Of a DNA stretch of 64,000 nt, positions 51,728 through 60,070 are shown piece by piece. The stretch is from the NCBI RefSeq assembly GCF_003865375.1, contig NZ_RQVS01000007.1, forward strand, positions 1 through 64,000, written 5' to 3'. Every line of letters starts with the position of its first letter. Positions within the stretch are counted from its first letter, which is position 1. The translations under genes were made by a program, and so were the position numbers. The stretch is from Gulosibacter macacae (GTDB taxonomy: Bacteria; Actinomycetota; Actinomycetes; Actinomycetales; Microbacteriaceae). The notes beneath the pieces are model-generated. The model was not told the origin of the DNA and did no database searches. It saw only the letters and a list, made by a program, of their open reading frames with translations.

Positions 51728-54700
51728 ATGACGGATGCGGTGAGCCACGACTCCGCGAGCGCCGCCGAGTTCCCCCAGTTCGGCGAGGCGACGCGCGAGT
51801 GGTTTCTTGGCGCATTCGCGGCGCCCACTCGGGTGCAGCGCGAGGCTTGGATGTCGATTGCCGACGGCAAGCACACGCTCGTGGTTGCGCCGACCGGATC
51901 CGGTAAGACGCTTGCGGCGTTCTTGTGGGCGATCGACCGGCTCATTCAAGAGCGGGCGGATGCGCAGCCAACGCTGACGGGGTTGGGTGAGGGCGCTTCG
52001 AGTGCCTCAGCGCACGGAAATGCAGCCACAGCGCACGGAAATGCAGCCACAGCGCACGGCGGCTCGGCGCGCGAGCCGGGCACGCGCATCCTCTACATTT
52101 CGCCGCTCAAGGCGCTCGGTGTTGACGTCGAACGCAACCTCCACGCACCACTCGTCGGCATCCGGCAAACGGCCCTGCGCCTCGGGCTCGACACCCCGAA
52201 GATCACCGTCGGCGTGCGCTCGGGCGACACGCCTCCGGCCGAGCGACGCCGCCAGCAAGCATCCCCACCCGATGTGCTCATCACCACCCCCGAATCGCTC
52301 TACCTGCTCCTCACCTCGTCGGCGCGCAAGACTCTGCGCAACGTCGAAACGGTCATCATCGACGAGGTGCACGCGGTCGCCGGCACGAAGCGCGGCGCGC
52401 ACCTGGCCCTCTCACTCGAACGCCTCGACGCCCTCCTCCCCAAACCAGCCCAGCGCATCGGGCTCTCGGCCACCGTGCGTCCTCTCGAGGTCGTCGCGAA
52501 GTTCCTCGGCGGGCAAGCTCCCGTGCAGATCGTCGCGCCACCGAGCGAAAAGGCCTTCGACCTCAAGCTTGTCGTGCCTGTCGAAGATCTCAACGACATC
52601 GGTATCGCTACACCTCAGCAAGACGACGACATTGTCTTTGGGGATGCATCCCAATCGGTGTCCGAGAACCGCGCCGGTTCGGTCTGGCCGCACCTTGAGG
52701 CGGAGATCGTCGATCGGGTGCTCGCGCACCGATCCACCATCGTGTTCGTCAATTCGCGCGGGCTCGCCGAGCGGCTGACCGCCCGGCTTAACGAGCTTTA
52801 CGAAGGACGGCTCCTCGACGCGCAAGCTTCCAACGATGAGGAGCAGCGCGACGAGTCGGGGATGCCCGCCTCAGCAGCCTCGGCATCCGCAGCCGAGTCG
52901 AAATCGGGCATCACGCCACGTCTGGTCAACGCGCAACTCCTCGCGGGATCCGGCGGCTTCGACGGCGCCGCGCCCGAACTTGCCCGCGCCCACCACGGAT
53001 CGGTCTCGAAAGAAACCCGTGCCGAGGTCGAAGAAGCGCTCAAAGCTGGGCGTCTGCGTTGCGTCGTGGCGACCTCGAGCCTCGAACTCGGCATCGACAT
53101 GGGCGATGTCGACCTCGTGATCCAGGTCGAGTCGCCGCAGTCAGTCGCGAGCGGCCTGCAGCGACTCGGCCGCGCCGGCCACCAGGTCGGCGAAACCAGC
53201 CAAGGTGTGCTGTTGCCGAAGCATCGCGCCGATGTGCTCCACTCTTCGGTTGTCGCCGCCCGAATGCTCGCGGGCTCAATCGAAGCGATCGCCCCCATCG
53301 ACAACCCCCTCGACGTGCTCGCCCAGCAGACCATCGCTGCCGCCGCCCTCGACCGCTGGCAGGCCGTGGAATGGCTCGCTCTCGTGCACCGCAGCGCCCC
53401 CTTCGCCACCCTCTCGCGAGCCCTGCTCGATAGCGTGTTCGACCTCCTCGCCGGCAAGTATCCGAGTGACGAGTTCGCGCATCTGCGCCCCCGCATCCTC
53501 TGGGATCGTGAGGCCGACACCTTCGAAGGTCGCCCCGGCGCGCAGCGGCTCGCCGTCACGAGCGGCGGCACCATCCCCGACCGCGGCATGTTCGGCGTCT
53601 TCATGCTCACCGGCACCGAAGACGGCCCCGAGGCGAGCGACGACAGCACCGCATCCGCCGGACAGCAGCGCGTCGTCGGCATGCGCGTGGGCGAACTTGA
53701 CGAAGAGATGGTCTACGAATCGCGCGTCGGCGATGTCATCGCACTCGGTTCGACCTCGTGGCGCATCCGCGAAATCGGAGCAGACCGAGTGCGCGTCGCC
53801 CCCGCCTTCGGCGAACCCGGCCGCCTCCCGTTCTGGCGCGGCGATGCGATCGGCCGCCCTGCCGAACTTGGCGAGGCCATCGGCGCCACCACCCGCGAAA
53901 TTGCCACGACGCAGGCGCTCCCGGCAGAACTTGCCACCATCCTCGACGCAAACGCCGCAAACAACCTCCTCGCCTACATCAGCGAGCAGCGCGAGACCAC
54001 CGGGCATGTGCCGAGCGACCGCACCCTCGTCGTCGAACGCACTCGGGATGAACTCGGCGATTGGCGGGTCATCTTGCACTCGCCCTACGGTCGCCGCGTA
54101 CACGCGCCGTGGGCGCTGCTCGTCACTTCGCGGGTGCGCGAACGTTTCGGCCTTGAGGCTTCGGCGATCGCGAACGACGACGGCATCATCGTGCGGGTGC
54201 CCGATGTGGATGCTGATCCGCCGGGGGCCGAGCTCTTTGCCTTCGAACGGGATGAGGTCGAGTCGACGGTCACGCGCGAGGTAGGCTCCTCGGCGCTCTT
54301 CGCGGCGCGGTTCCGCGAGAACGCGGCGCGGGCGCTGATTCTGCCGAAGCTGCATCCGGGTAAGCGCTCGCCGCTGTGGCAGCAGCGACTGCGCGCGGCG
54401 CAATTGCTCGAGGTCGCGCGACGCTACCCCGACTTCCCGATGATTCTCGAGACCGTGCGCGAAGTGCTCCACGATGTCTACGATCTGGATGCGTTTGGCG
54501 AGCTGTTGCGCCGCATCGAGACGCGCGAGGTCGTACTCGTTGAGGTGATCACCGAGGCGCCGTCGCCGTTCGCGCGGTCGCTGCTGTTCGGCTATGTCGG
54601 CGAGTTCATGTACGAGGGCGACCAGCCACTCGCTGAGCGGCGGGCCGCGGCGCTCGCGCTCGATCCGAACCTGCTTGCCGACCTGCTCGGCGCTACCTCG

Positions 54701-56638
54701 CTACGCGAGTTGCTTGACCTTGAGGCGATTGCTCAGGTCGAAGCTGAGTTGCAGAAGCTGGCACCCGGGTTTCAGGCGCGCGACCTGGAGGGCGTGGCTG
54801 ACCTCCTGCGCTTGCTTGGCCCGCTGTCGGTGGCCGAGATTGCCGCGCGGCTCGAGGCCGAGGATGCGGAGGCCGTAGATCCCGACGCCGAGACGATCGC
54901 CACCGAACTCGTCGCGCAGAAGCGAGCCCTGCGCATCCGGGTCGCTGGCGAGGAGCGCATTGCGGCAATCGAAGACGCCTCGCGCCTGCGCGATGCGCTC
55001 GGCGTGCCGCTGCCGATCGGCGTGCCGAACGCGTTCATCGATCCGGTTGCTGATCCGCTCGGCGACCTCATCGGCCGCTTCGCGCGCACGCACGCGCCAT
55101 TCACCGTCGAGCAGCTCGCCGCTCGCTTCGCGCTTGGCCAGGCCGTCGTCACCGATGTGCTGCGCCGCCTCGAGCTCGCCAACCGCGTCGTGCATGGCGA
55201 GTTCACCCCGGGACGCAGCGGCGAAGAGTGGGTCGACGATCGGGTGCTGCGCCGCATCCGCGCCCGCACGCTCGCGAAGCTGCGGCATGAGGTCGAGCCG
55301 GTCTCGCAACTCGCCTACGCGCGCTTCCTCCCCGAGTGGCAACATCTCGACGGCAGCCTGCACGGACTCGACGGGCTCGTCACTGCGATCGACCAATTGC
55401 AGGGTGTGCCGATTCCCGCATCCGCCTGGGAATCGCTCGTCTTACCGGCCCGCGTGCGCGACTACTCCCCCGCACTCCTCGACGAATTACTCGCCGCGGG
55501 TGAGGTGCGCTGGCATGGGCACGGCGCGATCGGCGGCGCCGACGGCTGGCTCAGTCTGCATCTTGCCGATACCGCTCCACTCACCCTGCCTGCGGCGCTC
55601 GAGGATGCGGCGACGCTCTCGCCGCTTGCGACGCGCCTGCTCGAAGTGCTCCGCCGCGGCGGGGCAATGTTCGTGCCCGATCTCGCGCGCGAACTCACCG
55701 TCACCGCGGCCTTCGCCGCCTCGGCACACGGCGAAACCGAAGCGGCCACACCAAGCCCCGAGCCATCACTCGACGCGATCGCCGACGCCCTCTGGGAACT
55801 TGCCTGGGCGGGGTTCGCGACGACCGATTCACTCGTGCCGATGCGGTCGCTCTTGTCGGGTCCGGCCGGAGGTAACTCTTCCTCGGCTCACCGCGCCGCG
55901 CGGCGTCCCGCGCGCGGGCGCCTCTACCGCGGCAAGTTTGGCGGCGAACGGCTCGGCCTGCAGGTGCCGCCGCGGGCCACTGGTCGCTGGTCGGCAACTC
56001 ATCCGGGCACCGCCGACCCGACGACTCGCGCGCAGGCGCTTGGCGAGCTCTTTCTCGATCGCTACGGGGTGGTCACCCGCGGCACCGTGGATGCGGCGGG
56101 CACCGACGGCGGGTTCGCGCACATCTACCGTCTGCTCGCGAAGTTCGAAGAGGCCGGTCAAGCGCGCCGCGGCTACTTCATCGAGCAGCTCGGAGCCGCG
56201 CAGTTCTCCACGGCCGGAGCGGTCGACCGGCTACGGCAGGCCGATGATGAGCGGTTCCGCGACGATCCGCCGAGGCTCGCGCGCACCCTCGCGGCAACTG
56301 ACCCCGCGAACGCCTATGGTGCAGCGTTGCCGTGGCCCGAGCACTCTTCGACCCACCGCCCCGGCCGCAAAGCCGGTGGCCTTGTCACCCTCGTCGACGG
56401 CGCGCTCGTGCTCTATGTCGAGCGCGGCGGCAAGACGATGCTCGTGTTCGGCGACGACGAGCAGGTGCAACGCATCGCCGCCCGTTCGCTTGCCGAAACG
56501 GTGCGCGCCGCCCGCATCCCGAATCTCGTCGTCGAGAAGGTCAACGGCGACTATGTGCTCGGCACGCCAATCGCGACCTGGATGCAAGAAGCTGGCTTCT
56601 CGGCAACGCCCCGGGGTCTGCGGATGCGCACGACATGA
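51728..56638 (+). CDS. lhr: Large ATP-dependent helicase Lhr
   Basis: 1636 aa from the ATG at 51728 (MTDAVSHDSASAAEFPQF). SF2 helicase with APTGSGKT (Walker A), IIDEVHAV (motif II), LSATVRP (motif III) and QRLGRAGHQ (motif VI), followed by the winged-helix and Lhr C-terminal region typical of the long bacterial form. Mycobacterial Lhr is a 3'-5' helicase in DNA repair. Residues about 88-118 are a low-complexity insert between motifs I and Ia containing three AHGN-type units, where a family B repeat lies. The stop is 18 bp before nei, so they form an operon. Confidence 0.95.
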   Translation: MTDAVSHDSASAAEFPQFGEATREWFLGAFAAPTRVQREAWMSIADGKHTLVVAPTGSGKTLAAFLWAIDRLIQERADAQPTLTGLGEGASSASAHGNAATAHGNAATAHGGSAREPGTRILYISPLKALGVDVERNLHAPLVGIRQTALRLGLDTPKITVGVRSGDTPPAERRRQQASPPDVLITTPESLYLLLTSSARKTLRNVETVIIDEVHAVAGTKRGAHLALSLERLDALLPKPAQRIGLSATVRPLEVVAKFLGGQAPVQIVAPPSEKAFDLKLVVPVEDLNDIGIATPQQDDDIVFGDASQSVSENRAGSVWPHLEAEIVDRVLAHRSTIVFVNSRGLAERLTARLNELYEGRLLDAQASNDEEQRDESGMPASAASASAAESKSGITPRLVNAQLLAGSGGFDGAAPELARAHHGSVSKETRAEVEEALKAGRLRCVVATSSLELGIDMGDVDLVIQVESPQSVASGLQRLGRAGHQVGETSQGVLLPKHRADVLHSSVVAARMLAGSIEAIAPIDNPLDVLAQQTIAAAALDRWQAVEWLALVHRSAPFATLSRALLDSVFDLLAGKYPSDEFAHLRPRILWDREADTFEGRPGAQRLAVTSGGTIPDRGMFGVFMLTGTEDGPEASDDSTASAGQQRVVGMRVGELDEEMVYESRVGDVIALGSTSWRIREIGADRVRVAPAFGEPGRLPFWRGDAIGRPAELGEAIGATTREIATTQALPAELATILDANAANNLLAYISEQRETTGHVPSDRTLVVERTRDELGDWRVILHSPYGRRVHAPWALLVTSRVRERFGLEASAIANDDGIIVRVPDVDADPPGAELFAFERDEVESTVTREVGSSALFAARFRENAARALILPKLHPGKRSPLWQQRLRAAQLLEVARRYPDFPMILETVREVLHDVYDLDAFGELLRRIETREVVLVEVITEAPSPFARSLLFGYVGEFMYEGDQPLAERRAAALALDPNLLADLLGATSLRELLDLEAIAQVEAELQKLAPGFQARDLEGVADLLRLLGPLSVAEIAARLEAEDAEAVDPDAETIATELVAQKRALRIRVAGEERIAAIEDASRLRDALGVPLPIGVPNAFIDPVADPLGDLIGRFARTHAPFTVEQLAARFALGQAVVTDVLRRLELANRVVHGEFTPGRSGEEWVDDRVLRRIRARTLAKLRHEVEPVSQLAYARFLPEWQHLDGSLHGLDGLVTAIDQLQGVPIPASAWESLVLPARVRDYSPALLDELLAAGEVRWHGHGAIGGADGWLSLHLADTAPLTLPAALEDAATLSPLATRLLEVLRRGGAMFVPDLARELTVTAAFAASAHGETEAATPSPEPSLDAIADALWELAWAGFATTDSLVPMRSLLSGPAGGNSSSAHRAARRPARGRLYRGKFGGERLGLQVPPRATGRWSATHPGTADPTTRAQALGELFLDRYGVVTRGTVDAAGTDGGFAHIYRLLAKFEEAGQARRGYFIEQLGAAQFSTAGAVDRLRQADDERFRDDPPRLARTLAATDPANAYGAALPWPEHSSTHRPGRKAGGLVTLVDGALVLYVERGGKTMLVFGDDEQVQRIAARSLAETVRAARIPNLVVEKVNGDYVLGTPIATWMQEAGFSATPRGLRMRTT
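51993..52050 (+). repeat. Family B repeat and 21-bp tandem duplication inside lhr
   Basis: GCGCTTCGAGTGCCTCAGCGC (51993-52013) is followed by a direct repeat of a 21-bp unit (52009-52029, 52030-52050). Reading frame is kept; the insert encodes Ala/His/Gly/Asn-rich sequence. Confidence 0.85.
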
Positions 56639-56656
56639 TTGCGAGGGAGGTTGAGG

Positions 56657-57475
56657 ATGCCTGAGGGCGATTCCGCGTGGCGGGCGGCGCACCACCTGCA
56701 TCGCGCGCTCGCTGGGCGCACGGTCGACCGCTTTGAATTGCGGATGCCGAATCTCGCGGTGAAAGACCTGCGCGGGGCGCACATTCACGGTGCCGAAGCG
56801 CGCGGCAAACACATGCTGCTGCGCATCGACGACTACACGGTGCACTCCCATTTCGGGATGGACGGCTCCTGGCGGCTTGTGCCGCCACCGGGCTCGCAGG
56901 CGCGGCCAGGCAGGCGCGGGCCGACCGTCGCGTGGCCGGCCGAGCACCGCATCCGGGCAATTGTTGGCACGGATGCGGTCATAGCGCTCGGCATTGATCT
57001 CGCGCGGCTGGAACTCTGGCCCACCGCCGATGAGCACGAGCATCTGGGGTACCTCGGGCCCGACCTCCTCGCCGAGGAACCCGATCTTGCAGAAGCCGCG
57101 CGGCGCATCCTCGCGGAGCCGACGCGACCGATCACCGGGGCGCTACTTGACCAGCGCAATGTGGCGGGGCTCGGCAATGAGTATGTGACCGAGATGTGCT
57201 TCATTCGCGGGGTGCTGCCGACGCGGTCGGTGGCGGAGGCTGGCGAGGTGCACGAGTGGCTTGAACTCGGTCGCCGCTTGCTACTCGCAAACCGCGACCG
57301 AGTGGAACGCACGTTCACGGGCAATCTGCGCGACCGCAATTGGGTGTTCAGTCGCGGCGGTGAACCGTGCAAGCGGTGTGGCACGACGATTCTCGAGGGC
57401 AAGCACGACTCGGGGTCGCGGCAACGGGGCGCGCAGTGGCGCGACTCAACCTGGTGCCCGAGTTGTCAAGGGTGA
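56657..57475 (+). CDS. nei: Fpg/Nei-family DNA glycosylase (endonuclease VIII-like)
   Basis: 272 aa from the ATG at 56657, with GGGAGG upstream. The catalytic N-terminus MPEGDS carries Pro1 (after Met removal) and Glu2. The H2TH motif is around ALLDQRNVAGLGNEYVTEM, and a C-terminal zinc finger is CKRCGTTI...CPSC. It excises oxidised pyrimidines. Being downstream of lhr fits a DNA-repair transcript; this pairing recurs in Actinobacteria. Confidence 0.92.
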   Translation: MPEGDSAWRAAHHLHRALAGRTVDRFELRMPNLAVKDLRGAHIHGAEARGKHMLLRIDDYTVHSHFGMDGSWRLVPPPGSQARPGRRGPTVAWPAEHRIRAIVGTDAVIALGIDLARLELWPTADEHEHLGYLGPDLLAEEPDLAEAARRILAEPTRPITGALLDQRNVAGLGNEYVTEMCFIRGVLPTRSVAEAGEVHEWLELGRRLLLANRDRVERTFTGNLRDRNWVFSRGGEPCKRCGTTILEGKHDSGSRQRGAQWRDSTWCPSCQG

Positions 57476-57492
57476 TCTCGATCCGCGCATCG

Positions 57493-57613
57493 CGCTACTC
57501 GACCAACCAATCTTCCAGAGCTGGTGGGCCTCGATACGCTTCGCTACTCGACCAACCAAATTGAAAGCTTGGTTGGTCGAGTAGCCGGAGCGAAGCGCAG
57601 GTGTATCGAGACC
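57493..57613. repeat. Family A repeat cluster downstream of nei
   Basis: CTACTCGACCAACCA occurs at 57495-57509 and 57544-57558; its inverse TGGTTGGTCGAGTAG at 57570-57584 makes a perfect 15-bp hairpin with the second copy, and GTATCGAGACC follows. The hairpin also may end the converging nei and phosphomannomutase transcripts. Confidence 0.85.
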
Positions 57614-57626
57614 CCGCCCACACCGC

Positions 57627-59051
57627 CTAATCCTGACGAATCAGCGCCAGCGCCGCATCCCGCACCCGCGCCATCGTCTCCGCATCAGCCGCCTCAACGT
57701 TCAACCGCAACAGCGGCTCAGTGTTCGACGGACGCACATTCGCCCACCACCACTCGCGGCCACCAAACGAGAACGTCAAGCCATCGAGCTCATCCACCGA
57801 AGTGTCGGCACCCCACGCCGAAACCAGCCGCTCGTACGCCGCCGGCACATCCTCGACGACCGAATTGATCTCGCCCGAAGCGACATACGGCGTCTGCTCG
57901 GCAGCAATCTCCGACACGCGCCGCGACGCCGAACCCACCTCGGCAAGCACGTGCATCGCCGCAAGCAGACCGTTATCGGCACCCCAGAAGTCCCGGAAGT
58001 AGTAGTGCGCCGAGTGCTCGCCACCAAACACCGCACCGGTGCGCGCCATCTCGGCCTTGATCAGCGAGTGGCCAACGCGGGTGCGCACCGGGTTCGCGCC
58101 GAGCTGCTCAATCGTCTCGACCACGTGACGCGAGGTGAGCAGGTTGTGGATGATGTACGCATCCTCGTCGCCCGCGCGCGCAATCTCGCGGGCCGCAACG
58201 ATCGCGCACACCGCCGAGGGCGACACCGCGCCGCCGCGCTCGTCAACGACGAAGCAACGGTCGGCATCGCCATCAAAGGCGAGACCGAGGTCGGCGTCTT
58301 CAGCAACCACGCGCTGCTGCAGGTCAACGAGGTTCTTCGGGTCAAGCGGGTTCGCTTCGTGGTTCGGGAAGTTGCCGTCGGGCTCGAAGTACATCGGCAC
58401 GATCTCGATCGGCAGTTTCGGCAGCCCCGCCTCGCGGCCAAGCACCGCCGGCACCGTGAGTCCGCCCATACCGTTACCGGCGTCAACGACGATCTTGAGC
58501 GGACGAATCGCCGAGAGATCGACGAGCGAACGCAGGTACTGCGCGTAGTCGCTGAGCACGTCGAGGGTCGACTCCCCCGCATCCTCAAGCGGCTCAATGC
58601 CCTCGTGCAGGTAGACCGCCGCACGGTCACGAATCGCCGACAGGCCAGTGTCGAACGAGATGCCCTGGGCGCCGGCGCGCGAAATCTTGATGCCGTTGTA
58701 GGCCGCGGGGTTGTGGGATGCGGTGAACATGGCAGCGGCCGCGTTGCGGACGCCCGAGGCGTAGTAGTTCATGTCGGTCGAGCAGAGGCCAAGCATGACC
58801 GGATGCGCGCCGCGCGTGCGAGCGCCGCGCGCGAAGGCCGCAGCGAAGCCGGGCGACGAGTCGCGCATATCGTGACCGATCACGATTTCGGCACCCGCGA
58901 GGCCGAGCTCGTCAGCGGTCGCAGCACCGAGGGCGGTGACGAGCGGCTCGGTCATGGTTTCGCCCACGAGCCCGCGCACGTCATAGTTCTTGACGATTGC
59001 GTTGAGGTCACCGGATGCGGCGGGATCTGCCGCGGGAATCGGGGTAGTCAT
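57627..59051 (-). CDS. manB: Phosphomannomutase/phosphoglucomutase
   Basis: 474 aa. Active-site motifs: TASHNPAAYNGIK with the phospho-Ser (near 115), DGDADR for metal (near 260), GGEHSAHYYF and the phosphate-binding RPSNTEP. It interconverts sugar 1- and 6-phosphates and supplies mannose-1-P for GDP-mannose in glycan synthesis. Its neighbours (DUF3499, DUF5719, membrane GT2) make up a known actinobacterial envelope locus. It is flanked by family A repeats in direct orientation. Confidence 0.93.
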   Translation of the reverse strand: MTTPIPAADPAASGDLNAIVKNYDVRGLVGETMTEPLVTALGAATADELGLAGAEIVIGHDMRDSSPGFAAAFARGARTRGAHPVMLGLCSTDMNYYASGVRNAAAAMFTASHNPAAYNGIKISRAGAQGISFDTGLSAIRDRAAVYLHEGIEPLEDAGESTLDVLSDYAQYLRSLVDLSAIRPLKIVVDAGNGMGGLTVPAVLGREAGLPKLPIEIVPMYFEPDGNFPNHEANPLDPKNLVDLQQRVVAEDADLGLAFDGDADRCFVVDERGGAVSPSAVCAIVAAREIARAGDEDAYIIHNLLTSRHVVETIEQLGANPVRTRVGHSLIKAEMARTGAVFGGEHSAHYYFRDFWGADNGLLAAMHVLAEVGSASRRVSEIAAEQTPYVASGEINSVVEDVPAAYERLVSAWGADTSVDELDGLTFSFGGREWWWANVRPSNTEPLLRLNVEAADAETMARVRDAALALIRQD

Positions 59052-59074
59052 AACCCTCGATGCTAGTCGCGAGC

Positions 59075-59095
59075 GTGCTTCGAGTGCCTCAGCAC
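59075..59095. repeat. 21-bp quasi-palindromic dispersed repeat (family B)
   Basis: GTGCTTCGAGTGCCTCAGCAC, 24 bp upstream of the manB start. Ends GTGC/GCAC match the 35489 copy. Confidence 0.75.
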
Positions 59096-59128
59096 GCGGG
59101 TTGATGCTGATGAACTGGTGCGTGAGGG

Positions 59129-59217
59129 GCCTCGATACGCGGCTACGCCGCTACTCGACCAACCAATCTTTCTGGGCGGGTGGGCCTCGATACGCTGCGC
59201 TACTCGACCAACCAGTC
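59129..59217. repeat. Family A repeat cluster upstream of manB
   Basis: CCTCGATACGC then two copies of CTACTCGACCAACCA (59151-59165 and 59200-59214), with GGTGGGCCTCGATACGC between. About 65 bp matches the 57495-57558 segment closely and in the same direction. Confidence 0.85.
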
Positions 59218-59233
59218 CTCCAGGGTGCGCGAG

Positions 59234-59449
59234 TCAGTCGCGCGGGGCGCCGATCGGCACGGGCTTGATCAGCGTCCAGCCTGCGGGCACGCTCGTCTTC
59301 GCGGCGTGCAATTCGCAGAGGTCGTAGCTGTGCGGTTCGGCGCGATAGGCAAGCGGGCCGAGCGCCGCCATCCGATCGGTGTAGTCGAAGGTGAGCGTGT
59401 AGGCCGCACGCCGCGAGCACGTCACTCGACAGCAGGGGCGAGTTCTCAT
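59234..59449 (-). CDS. DUF3499 family protein
   Basis: 71 aa from the ATG at 59449 (MRTRPCCRVTCSRRAAYTL). Short protein with Cys-x3-5-Cys near the start and ..YDLCELHAAKTSVPAGWTLI at the end, a likely zinc-binding layout found across Actinobacteria next to manB and a zincin-like gene. Function unknown. A longer frame upstream (to 59506, TTG) is not family-like. Confidence 0.85.
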   Translation of the reverse strand: MRTRPCCRVTCSRRAAYTLTFDYTDRMAALGPLAYRAEPHSYDLCELHAAKTSVPAGWTLIKPVPIGAPRD

Positions 59450-59528
59450 GCCGCTCACGATAGCCCCGCAAGCCGCCCCTGCCCTGCTGCCGCGCGGGAA
59501 CGCCAAGATGCGGCGTAAGCTGGCCGGT

Positions 59529-59984
59529 ATGCCCCGTTCACGTCGTCAAGTCGCGAGCAGCCGGCGATCGCGCGGTTCGCGCAGTCGGCACGGCCGCGAA
59601 TTGCGTTCGAGCGCAGCGGGTCCGTTCCTGCCACAGCTCACCGGCCGCATCCCGCGCTTCATGCAATCGGTGGCCGAAACGCTCGGCTACCTGCAGGCCA
59701 TCGCGCCCGAACTCATGGCCGATGTGCGCATCTCGGTCGCGCCGATGCCGGCGAGCGACCAGCATCGCGATGGCATGGATCGCTGGCAGATTCGGCCACC
59801 GAACGAGGTCATCCTCTACCGAGTGCCGATCGAGCGCCTCGCGCGATTGTCACTCTCGAGCCAGGCCGACCAGCCCCGCTACCGCGAGTATGTGGAGCGC
59901 ACGGTGGTCATGGCCGTGAGCGAGTTGCTCGATGGGCGTCTCGACGAGTTCTTGACCCGCGATTTCTGGGGCGACGAGTCATAG
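59529..59984 (+). CDS. Zincin-like metallopeptidase-family protein with degenerate active site
   Basis: 151 aa from the ATG at 59529 (MPRSRRQVASS). The length, basic N-terminus and position opposite DUF3499 fit the actinobacterial metallopeptidase-family (zincin-like) gene. The segment where HExxH is expected reads VVMAVSELLDG, with neither His, so zinc hydrolysis is unlikely. It may be a structural or binding version. It is divergent from DUF3499 and convergent with the DUF5719 gene. Confidence 0.75.
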   Translation: MPRSRRQVASSRRSRGSRSRHGRELRSSAAGPFLPQLTGRIPRFMQSVAETLGYLQAIAPELMADVRISVAPMPASDQHRDGMDRWQIRPPNEVILYRVPIERLARLSLSSQADQPRYREYVERTVVMAVSELLDGRLDEFLTRDFWGDES

Positions 59985-60011
59985 AAGCGACTCGCGACTT
60001 CCCCTCATCCG

Positions 60012-60044
60012 AGTGACCGCCGCTCAAGTTGAGTGGCGGTCACT
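60012..60044. terminator. Bidirectional terminator between convergent genes
   Basis: 15-bp arms 60012-60026 and 60030-60044 with one G-U pair and a 3-nt loop; GCGTTTAGCG follows on the plus strand. Confidence 0.75.
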
Positions 60045-60070
60045 GCGTTTAGCGAATCACGCGCCCGCGC

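Noticed and set aside
54960-56654. 564-codon second frame on the plus strand within lhr
   Set aside because: Very Arg/Ser/Pro-rich shadow of the lhr frame; the lhr frame has the helicase and C-terminal domains.
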